DNA from: Brachionus koreanus
Lineage: Eukaryota; Rotifera; Eurotatoria; Ploima; Brachionidae
Assembly (NCBI GenBank): GCA_016987375.1
Contig: PJRA01000160.1
Coordinates: 1,194,834 to 1,231,710, forward strand
Reading direction: 5' to 3'
Length of the DNA: 36,877 nucleotides
In this document: piece after piece, positions 20,962 through 31,900 of the stretch
Position numbering within the stretch: position 1 is the first letter of the stretch
Layout of the letters: every line of letters begins with the position of its first letter
Program-made: the position numbers and the translations under genes
Notes under the pieces: generated by a model
The model's database searches: none
What the model was told of the DNA's origin: nothing
Seen by the model: the letters and a program-made list of their open reading frames with translations, nothing else

Positions 20962-22957
20962 TTAAACATCTTCACAATTTATTTCTGAGCTGATCAATGT
21001 AGATTCACATTTAGAACACCGATTATTTCTATCACAGAAGTTTTCTTTAATAAAAAAAAAAACAGTTAATAATTCAATTAGTTTAGTTAAAAATAAATAA
21101 TATTATTACGTTCTATTAAAGAAAGATTGCTTAAACGTATAGTGAAAGTGCTTCCGAAAAATTCTTGTGTTAAATTGATGCTTTTAATTGTATTCATTAC
21201 AAGAAGATGCAACGATCTGGATGCTCCATCATTTAATGGCGCAAAAATTAAATCCATACTTGATCTTACTTGTCTATCGAAATAAAAATAATAATACTTA
21301 TTCAAATTAAAATTATTTTTCAAACCTATCATTGATTGAGTGTCTCATTTTGATGTAATCATCTATTTTAGACACTATTCCTATTGGATCCATTAGTAAT
21401 TGTTTAAACTTTTAAAAAAATTAAATTTAAATTAAATTTAAAATAAACAATAAGTTATTACCTTTGACTCTATAAATTCCAAATTTTCTTGTACTCTTTC
21501 AATAGATAAATCGTTTAAATTTATATTAATTAAATCACTAGCAGTAATGTTTACTAATCGATTTGAGAATACTTGACACTTGGTTAAAATTGTTTGTGTA
21601 CTTGATGAGGAAACAACTTCTGTTGTACTTTGGTCTTTACTTATCGATATCGTTGAATATGGGTTCAATGAATTTGACATATCCCAAGAGTAGGATGGAT
21701 ACTCAAAATATGTTATTATATCTGTATAATACGAATAATAGTAGTCATAATAATCTGTATAATAGTAGTAATTATAATTGTTGTCGGAAAAGCTGTAATA
21801 ATAGAAATAATAATCAGAGTAATAATAATAGTCTGTGTAGTACATAATTTCAGTATAGTATTCATAATAGTAGTAATCGGAAATAAGATCAGAAAAAAAA
21901 TAATTTTGATCAGTAGTGATTTTTAGATCAAAATCAGTGTTTGAATTTTTATTAAAGTCAATAGGAGTCATCGAAGTTTTGAAATCAATGAAGTAACTGG
22001 GCTCTTCTGAAGCTAGAATACTGTCTGTGCTCATTTCAGTATTTTTATTAAACACAATAGGAGTCATCGAAGTTTTGAAATCAATGAAGTAACTGGGCTC
22101 TTCTGTAGCTAGAATACTGTCTGTGCTCATTTCAGTATTTTTATTAAACACAATAGGAGTCATCGAAGTTTTGAAATCAATGAAGTAACTGGGCTCTTCT
22201 GAAGCTAGAATACTGTCTGTGCTCATTTCACTATTTTTATTAAACACAATAGGTGTCTCAAATGAATTAGTTGGCATGAAGAAATCAATTGTATATTCTA
22301 ATTGAGTGGTTTGTGGTAATACATCGGATGTAAGGAAAAAATCTGAACCTAAATAATCGAAATTTGTTATTGAATCAACAATGGTGGAACTCAGCTGGGT
22401 CGGAAACTCGGTGAAATCATTAAAATTGGTCGAAAATTTGTCTAATAATTCACTGCTTAATTCATTATTAATTAGTTTTTTACTTGAATCCTCAAAATAA
22501 GATATAGTTTCAAACTGATCTGTTGAAGTAGTGTAAATGTTTACTCCTATATTACCTTCTGAATTTAAATCATGTATTTTACTTGTTTCATCCATAAATA
22601 TTGTAGATTTAATTGCTTGATCATCATTATGAGTCACAGTATCAATCAAAGTTGAACCACCAGAATATGTTAAGCTATCACTTTGTTCATTATTAGATAT
22701 GAGGAAATCTTGTATAACAGAGTTTGATGCTTGATCATCATTATGAGTCACAGTATCAATCAAAGTTGAACCACCAGAATATGTTAAGCTATCACTTTGT
22801 TCATTATTAGATATGAGGAAATCTTGTATAACAGAGTTTGATGCTTGATCATTATGAGTCACAGTATCAATCAAAGTTGAACCACCAGAATATGTTAAGC
22901 TTTCTTGAACAGCTGAACTTGAACCGTCTGAAGGATTCACATCTCTTTTAACAACTC
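20962..22957 (-). CDS. C-terminal repeats, Tyr-rich stretch, last module (exons 32-35)
   Basis: Exon 32 (21462-22957, 1,496 nt, 499 codons) holds three copies (one partial) of a 38-residue repeat, three-plus copies of a 32-residue repeat, a 62-residue Tyr-rich block, then a final module start (TKCQVFSNRLVNITAS). Exons 33 (21326-21408) and 34 (21110-21273) continue it (FKQLLMDPIGIVSKIDDY; SSMDLIFAPLNDGASRSL). Exon 35 (20962-21044) is a last Cys motif (FCDRNNRCSKCE...NCEDV) and the stop at 20962-20964. The repeats make exon 32 unmistakably one reading frame. Confidence 0.8.
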
Positions 22958-25900
22958 CTTGGGAAAAAAGTTATTTTTTCTAAATTTAATTAAAAAAAAC
23001 TTGATTTATTTATACTTTTTTTTTCTAAATTTTCATCAAAAATACAAGAACAATTGGCTGTTTTTAAATTTCCAGCAGTAGAAGCACAAAACAAACAATC
23101 AGAACCAAAGCAATTTTTTTCTAATTGAGATTTGTGTTAATGTTTATGTTTTAAAAAAAGATAAAATTTGGTGCCTACGTGATAAAATTATCTGATTTGA
23201 ACCAATTAGTTTTCCTTCTGGCCAGTAGAACTTTTCAAAATCTATTCCTCGAATTATCTGATCCATTAAAGCTTGTTTAATATAAAGATTTTCAGGGTTT
23301 CTAGTCTTTAGCCTAATATCAAATTCAGACCAAATTAAGCTTTTTTTATTAAAATTTAAAAACAATTATTTTCGAAAGAAAATCATGTTTACTTGCTTGT
23401 TTGTTCATCAGAATAGAACTTGACGGTCAAAAATATTGGTTGATCATCTTTAAGCATATTTTTTAACACTTTAATCATCTTGGAAAATAGAATTAAAAAT
23501 ACTTATTTTAATGAAAAATTAAAATTTTTAGAAAACATTTTAAAATATTAATTTTATAAATTTTTTTTTGTTAAATCATTTTTATTTTTTTACTAAATTA
23601 AATTACATTTTACTAAAATTCAAAACATCTTTATTAAAATCGTTTATATCTTTGTGTGATTGAATATTTTTATTCTAAACAGATAGAAAATTTAATTCTT
23701 TGAGTTGCCGTCCAAAGCAGATTTTTGGTTTTTAATTGTGAAATTTTTTTAACCAAATTTTCAAGCAAACTTGGAAAAGCATTTTTTTGATTAAATTTTA
23801 ATGGGTCTACTGCAGTTTTTACAAATAAAAACTTGATTGATACAACCTATTTATCAGCTGATTAATTTTTTAGAACGAGATTTAAACTTAAGCTAAAAAA
23901 GATATTCCAATTTATGACTTTTTTTTTCTTATTGACTAGGAATTGCAATAGAAAGGCTTATGAAAAAGAAAATATTTTGAAAACAAATTCTTAATCCTTC
24001 ACTTTATAACTAAAAAAAATTTAGACATTTTTTGTTTTATTCTTAAATCATTTTTTCTTAAACATTTATTGAATATTTCAAAAATTATACCTGAACTTGT
24101 AAATAGTAACGGAGTAGCAAATCTTCTGATTTTAAATTTTGCCCAATGATAAATTGATTGTTGTTTGAGAGGGCCAGATTTGAACTTTTGTAATTGAACG
24201 ATACAGCTTTGGATACAATAAACGTATTATTCGGCTGTATTATTTGGTTGTTGGTGCATTCAATTTTTTCATTTTGACTATTGATGGGACACTCACGACA
24301 AAGCGCCTCGTTTGTTATTGAATTTTCGAAGCAGAGCTTCCCTAGATAATTTTTTAAATTAATCTATCAATGATTTACTTAGAATGAAAATAAAATTTTA
24401 GTTTCCTACAATTAAAACTAGCATTTTCAGAATTAAAATTTGTAAATTCAAACGAAGTATTCTCAAAAATTGAGCTAAAATCTATTTTCCTAATGGCCAT
24501 TGTGAGCAATGATTGAAGGACTAGCAAATTGTTGTCATTGTAACCACCATTATCATTCTCAAATTTAAAACTAGAACTCATAAAATAACTTTACAAAAAA
24601 AATAGAATAAATTTTTTCTCAGATATTTTTTATATTTATCGTAGATTACTCTGTGTAGCCGGGAAAGTTTGATGATGGACCTTTTTTTTCAAAAGAAATA
24701 TCTTCCACTGATACCAGAATATTTCCCAATAATTTTCGCAAGCGTTCTTTGATCTTAAAAGGAAAATTTTAGCTATTAGCGATCAAACAGCTTAATCCAA
24801 GAGAATACTTCTATTCCAATAGGAACCACTGATCGTTGAATGAATCTTTTGCGTCTAAAACTTGGATCCGGTTCATTAGTTCGAACAATGGCAAAATTTT
24901 CCACTCTACCAACAAATTCCGTCATATTTGCCACTGGTGAAATCAAATTGTTCTCAATATCATTTATATTCAAATTTTCCCTCAGATCATCAACAATCAT
25001 TTCGAAATTTCTTATTGAATTATTCAGTTGTCTATTTTGAAAAATTTCTGGACAAGATTCAGGCACACTAATGTCGCTGAGTGAAGAAACACATCGCTCG
25101 CATGAATCAACATTATTCAAGTCCAGATTAGCTTCATTGGAATTGCACAAAAATTCTAATTCAAATAAAATAAAAAAAAATTTGAATTTAGACAAAAAAA
25201 CCAAGCTTACGAGTTGATGTTCCATTCATGTTGAGCTGGATTTGATCTGTTATATTTTGAGCAATATACGGTATGTTTAGTTCGGTGAGTTTTCGAGCAA
25301 TTAAAAGTTGTGTAAGTGCTGGATTTAAATTTTCACTAAAATTTGAATAAATACTTAAAAACATGCTAACACCAATGTCAACGCTTAAAAAATTTATTTT
25401 TGAATTTATTTTATTTAATAAATATAAAAATCATTTACCATGTTCCATTATCGGTGACTTTTCTCAGATAATATTCATCAACATCAGACAAACTGCCTAT
25501 TATACAATTCACATTATCCGTTATCTTTGAACAAAATAGTAAAAAAAATGCAATTATTTTTTTGATTTGTGAAAAAAAAATACCCTCCAAGCTATGTCAA
25601 AAACATACGATTTTAGAAAATTTGTTGAATTAAAAAATACATAATCATTTTCTCTCAATTCATTTATTAAATCAGACCCAGACTCATTACCACAATATTT
25701 TATGACCAAAAAGTCACTAATAAAAAAATATGAATCAAGACTGTCAACATCTATTGGAAGTAAAGTTGATGTTATTATTCGTGAAGTAGAAGTAGATGGA
25801 TTTGAAGAGCTTGAAAGACTGATTCGGCTGGTATCTGAAAATGCTGTTGATAAAGATCGAGATGCGGATGATGTTATTAATGAAGATTGTGTTGAAATAG

Positions 25901-28900
25901 TTATTCGGGACTGTGTTGATGATAATCTTGCAGATGATGATGAAGATGATGCACTACTTAGAGATGATTCCAAACTAGTAGATTGAGTTGATGCACTACT
26001 TAGAGATGATTCCAAACTAGTAGATTGAGTTGATGCACTACTTGGAGATGATTCCAAACTAGTAGATCGAGTTGATGCACTACTTGGAGATGATTCCAAA
26101 CTAGTAGATGGAGTTGATGAGAACGTTGAAATTTTAGATGTCGATGGAGTCGACGTGGGTCTAACAGTGCAGTTATTGTACAGTAAGCATATTATCTCAA
26201 GACAATTTTCTAGAAAATCGTCGCATGTTGTTACTAAAAAAAATTTATTTAATATAAATTTTATGATAATTCATAATTAAATATAGGTATAATGAATCTA
26301 AGACACGGTATTAAATAATAGCAGGCAAAATAATTAGTGTTGAATACCGTCAGTGGCGGCCATAAGATTTCCAAAAATAATGTTTCAAAAAAAAAAAAAA
26401 CTACTTAGAGATGTTTCATAATTTTGACCGTACACAAAAATAAGGTAAAAAAAAATTTAATAGATAAAATAATTGAGTATAAGAATAATAAATAAAATTT
26501 AGAAACAAAAACAATTAACCATTGCGGCCATAAAGACGGCCAACATCAAGTTTTGACGGTCTAGTGGCCGCCACTGACGGTACCCAACACTAATAAGTAA
26601 TTGTTGTTTTAAATAATAGTATTTACAAATATTTCGCCTTCAAATAGTATTTATTTCAACTTGCTTCATATGCTTCAAAATTGTTTTTTGTTTAATAATG
26701 CTTTTTTTTTTTTAATAATAATTCTCTTTTTTTGTATTATTATTATTTCGTATTTTTTTCTAAATATTCACATTAACAATGGCGAAAGGACCATTGAAAA
26801 AATTTTAAATAAACTTTAAAAAAAAAGTTATTTCAAATAATATTTCATTTAATTAAACATTATCTTTTGTTCCTTTAAATGAAATACATACTACATTTGA
26901 ACTGGTTAAAGCTAAAAGATTTGATTTATTTGAAAACTATTATTTGATAGCCTCCCGAGGTTATTTGTTACTTTTAAGCAGTGGCTTGTGTTTAAATTAG
27001 TTTCATTAGCTTAAAAATTTCGAGTTGAGTATTATACATTTAAAAGAAGAGGCGTGAACTATAAGTTTTGATTTATTAATTGAAATTTTTGCCTGTTTGA
27101 AAAATAGAAAATTTTTTTAAGAAATTTTGGAAAAATTTGAGGTCTTTTTAAAAAAAATTATAGCTTTACCACTACTTTAAAGTTACAGAATAATACCAAA
27201 TTTAGAAATTAAAACAAAATAATTTTTTTTAAATGATTTAAAGATTTTTTCTTGCAAAAAATTTCAAATTGGTCCAAAAAAATTTTTAGTTTCAATAAAA
27301 TTTTTTGTAAAAATTCATCTCTTTAGGAATGGCATCGAAATTAGATAAAAATTAAATTTAAATTTTTACTTTCAATTGGTGTGCCTTGACAAGTTTGGTT
27401 TTCAACATTTATAAAATATTTTAAATCAGTGTCAATGGCTAGGCTCGAAAATTTTTCCTCAATGTTCGAAGATTCGATATTAAGAATTAAATCTTCTGTT
27501 GCATTAACTTTACTTGTTTTGTATTGAATTTCAAAATTTAGACTGACAAAGTAATCATCGGATGATTGCTCAAGACGAACGTAAGATATGTTCAATTTTT
27601 GAAAATTTGATTGCAAAATATCTTTAAATATTTGATCATACTTGAATAAAATTTAGACAAAGTTTATCAAAAATTTTAGAATTTATTTACTATTATTTGA
27701 AATGACTCGTAAATGTCAAAATCATCAACTTTTGTTTGGTTATCTCGTAGTATATTGAGTAAAGCTGTTCCATTACTATTATTTCTTACAGGTATTAGAC
27801 AAAAACGACTCAAATTTACCAGAACTATTGTATCTATGAAATATAAATTTATGATTATGATTTTATTAAAATTAAAATAGTGTCGAACACCATCAGTGAC
27901 GGTCAAACATAAAGGTATTTTAGATAGATGAATTAAGTAAAAGATAAATATGAAGCCATCTAAAGAGCCGAATTTTAGCGGTCTAGTGGCCTTCACTGAA
28001 AGTTTTTAGCACTAAACAAATTACCCAGAGGGGTTGATGATATAGTCAACGTCGATGTTACTACTGATGATGATGATTCTGATGACGATGATAGTGTTGA
28101 TTCTGGTGAAGATGATTGGGTTGTTTCAGGTGATGATGATGATGATGATGATAGTGTTGATTCTGGTGAAGATGATTGGGTTGATTCAGGTGATGATGAT
28201 GATGATGATGGATATGAAAATGTTGATTCTGTTGATAATGATGATTCTGATGACGATGATAGTGTTGATTCTGGTGAAGATGATTGGGTTGATTCAGGTG
28301 ATGATGATGATGATGATGGAGATGATAATGTTGATTCTGTTGATAATGATGATTCTGATGATGATGATAGTGTTGATTCTGGTGAAGATGATTGGGTTGA
28401 TTCAGGTGATGATGATGATGATGATGGAGATGATAATGTTGATTCTGTTGATAATGATGATTCTGATGATGATGATAGTGTTGATTCTGGTAAAGATGAA
28501 AGAGGTGTTATAGATGAAGAAGTTTGAATGGTTGATGAACTAGTTCTACTTTGATTTTGATCACAATCATAATTAATAATGCAACTTTGATTATTACAGA
28601 TTAAATTTGATGAGTTTTCTTCACAAGTACTTACTTAAAAAAAATTAATTTTTTAAACTTTGGTAAATATTTAAATTCTAAACTAACTATTTACAAATGT
28701 TCCACTACAACCAACTATAAAATTGTAATTAAGGAAAGTATCGATTATTGTTTGTTTCGCATATTTTATAAATGTATTTTCTATAGCAGGTGATTTCAAT
28801 TGTGATTTTAAATTTTCTACTGAAACACCTATTTCACGTATAACATAGCTAATATTTAAGTAAGGTCTGATGAAAAATTCAATATCTTGTTCAATGTGAA

Positions 28901-31900
28901 AACCCAAAAGCTCCAAATCTTCAAAGTTTGATTTAAAAAACTCAGAAAAAACATCACGATACTAAAAGATTTAAATTTAAGGCTATAATAGCTTATATTT
29001 TTACAAATTTTTACTATATTTTCTAATATTTCATAAAAGTTAACTCCCATAATTATTGTTTGATTTTTTCCAAGTTGTTCAATTAAAATTTCAGCATTTG
29101 AGTTATTTTGAACAGGTATGCGACAAAATTTTTCAATTACAAAATAGCCATAGTCCACTTAAAAGAAAAAGACATTTAGATTTTAAAAATTTAAATTATT
29201 AAAGCTTAAATTACTTGGTTTAATTGAACTAGTTGTTGACAAGGCTGTATTTTCAGTTGATGATAAAGGTCTAGTAAAATCAGAATCTCCGCTATTTTCG
29301 TCGCAATCAAAATTTATAGTGCAATTTTTTCGATCACACGTCGTTTCAGTATCAGTCTGATTGCATTCATTTACTTTAGAAAAGATTATTTAAAAAGATT
29401 TTTTTAATATATTGTTTAGATAATATATCTACTGTTGATAAATGTGCCGTTGCATCCATAAATGGATTGAAGGAAAAGGAATGGCTTCAAGTCGGAATTA
29501 GCAGAAAACTTCTTAAAAGCTGTCTCAATATTCACAGAGTTCAGAATGGAAGTTAAATTAGATAGACGTAAATTAGGGTCTTGTAAACGCAGAGTTACAT
29601 TAATAGATGGACGAACATAAAATTCAAATTCTCTCTCAAACAAATTTACTTTTACAACATCTACCTTCACAAAATTTTGTCCAAAAAACTCTTGAAACAT
29701 TTTTTCATACTTAAAATTTTTTCATTAAAAATTAATCCAATTTATATAAAAATCTTACAATTTCCCTCAACGATTCGTAAATACTTAAATTAAATTGAGT
29801 GATAATTGTTTTGTTATCAAACAAAGTAAAAACAAAAATGGTTCCATTTGAGCCTGATTTGACTGGTATTCGGCAAAAATTCTCAATATAAATTACACCA
29901 AATTTAACTAAATAGAATTTTTTTAATATTTTAATTATATGCTTTTCTTTCTTTATTTTGTTTGTTTTAAAAATTTTTGTAAAAAATCTAAAATAGTAAA
30001 ATAAAAAAATTTATAAAAATTTTTGCTTTCCATAAAGTCTTTCTGAAAGATAATTTAAAAAAAAAACGTATCTACTCATATTTCTTTGATATTAGTTTCT
30101 CAGAAAGAGTTAAGGGAAGTAAAAAAATATTTCAAAATAGCTAAATTTAAATGCTTATACTGCTAATGCTTATATTCCTAATGTGCTAAAGTAAGAGTTG
30201 TTGTTTTAACATACTAATAAAACTATTTAAAATACAGATAAAACTTTTCAGTATACCAATTTTCATCACAATATACTTGCATTTTTTACATACAAAAAAC
30301 TTTAATAACAACATAGTAAAATCTTTTTAACACACTTAAAATTAAAATAGAAATGAACAAAACTTTACAAATTTGAAAAAATGGAATAATGGAATGGAAG
30401 ATAACTAATATGATATGATTTTTGTGTAAGTAAATGAATATTACTTCCCTTTGAAAGGCAGTGATGAGATCAAAATTGATTTTAAAGCTCATTATTGCTA
30501 TGTAAATACCTTTTTAAATTTAAAATATGTGGTCATCTGTTGACAATAAGATACTAAAACGAGTCTAAAAAGTCGTGAAAAAACCCAAACGTTGTGGTCA
30601 AATAAAAGTAGCAAGTGCATTGATAAAAAAATTGAAATTAAATTAAAAAAATTTTTTAAAAAAATTTCTTAAATAGACAAAAATTTTATGCAAAAAAAAT
30701 CAAAAATTTTTATCAAATAAATTTTTTATTTAAAAATTAATTTTTCGTTTTTTTAAAAAGGAAGGTATGTTTTTCTGAAGAAAATATGCTTAGATGAAAA
30801 AAGGCATGCTGAAAAGTTTTATTTGTATATTGAAAAGATTTAAAAGTATGTTAGTCATGTATACCCGCTAAAGTATATATCCCATTTTTTTAATTTAATA
30901 TTTTAATGTGACGGCTTTTTTTAATTTTATTTTACACTAAAGAAAAGTCAATTTAGAATCATAAACCAAGAAATTTTATTAATTTTAAGTTAAGAATTTA
31001 TTTTTGATCATTTCTTTATTGTACTTAGAGAAGATCATTAAGCAAGACTTATCTACTGACAACTTCATTTTTGATCAAATTTTATCTTTCATTAGTTCAA
31101 ATGTAATTTCTAAATCTGTAAACAAATCTGTAGTAGATATTTCTAATTTGCATTAAAAATTAAGAGCTAATTCTCAAAAATTAAAAATAAACTTGAGAAT
31201 TTATGCATGGTAAGCGATTATTTTGTTTTTTTTTTGTAATCCAAGCTAATGATGGTGATTTATAATGAAGATGGGGCTATTTAGTCTTGAATCAAAAAAT
31301 TTTAAAAAAATTTGAAAATTTATGATTTTAAAACTATGAAAATATAAATTAAAATGATTCTGGAGGAATCTGTTTAACATTTAAGAACAGATTGCTTAAA
31401 AAATAAATCAACCAAATTTTGAATGTTTAAGTCTATTTTTTAGATCTCCAAATATTTTTTCCATGTAGAGTTATCAACAACACTAAACTATGTTTTGCTA
31501 ATCATGAAAATTTGTTTTTACATCAAATTTTTTTAACACACTGCAAAGAACTCATAATCCTGCCAAGTTAATCTTGATTGTACTATTTTAATTTTAGATT
31601 AAAAAACATAAAATAAAATCATATATTTAATGTATAGAAGTGAATATAGATTAATATAATAGAAAAATGAGTGCGAGATTTTTTTTGGCTTTATGAATTT
31701 TGGAACAAAAAACAAAAAAAAAATTTTTTAATTTAAAATAACTTTTTTTCTAAGGGTCTAAAAATCGTACAAATTGAATCAATTGATACAAGGTCTATGT
31801 AAAAACTCTGCAATTGTGCAAAACAGTATATGCATTCGGAAATTAAAAAAATTAAATAGCATAGTTTTTGCACTGATTAAAATTGGATTATACAGTTCTG

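Noticed and set aside
21563..21847. Plus-strand Asn/Ser-rich open frame opposite the Tyr-rich block
   Set aside because: Shadow of the minus-strand TAT/TAC-rich exon 32, whose frame is supported by flanking repeats and splice joins.
24753..25155. Ending a separate gene at the stop after LFDR near 24779
   Set aside because: A GTATTC donor at 24808 and TTTTAAG acceptor at 24754 join the frame to ERLRKLLGN, and all later exons stay in phase to a Cys-motif exon like the others.
25702..25986. Plus-strand Asp/Val-rich 94-codon frame
   Set aside because: Antisense of the Ser/Thr linker in exon 22; no start context and no family similarity.
26337..26590. Harbinger-type element with TAA duplication
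   Set aside because: TAA fits copy 1, but copy 2 at 27880-28012 only supports TA, so a TA-targeting family is preferred.
28055..28513. Plus-strand 152-codon Met/Leu/Ile-rich frame resembling a hydrophobic protein
   Set aside because: It is the antisense of the Ser-rich minisatellite in exon 19; GAT-rich repeats leave this frame open by composition alone.
30286..30492. Minus-strand hydrophobic 68-codon frame in mucin intron 13
   Set aside because: It would need to fit the phase of exons 13 and 14, which already join cleanly; composition is that of AT-rich intron.
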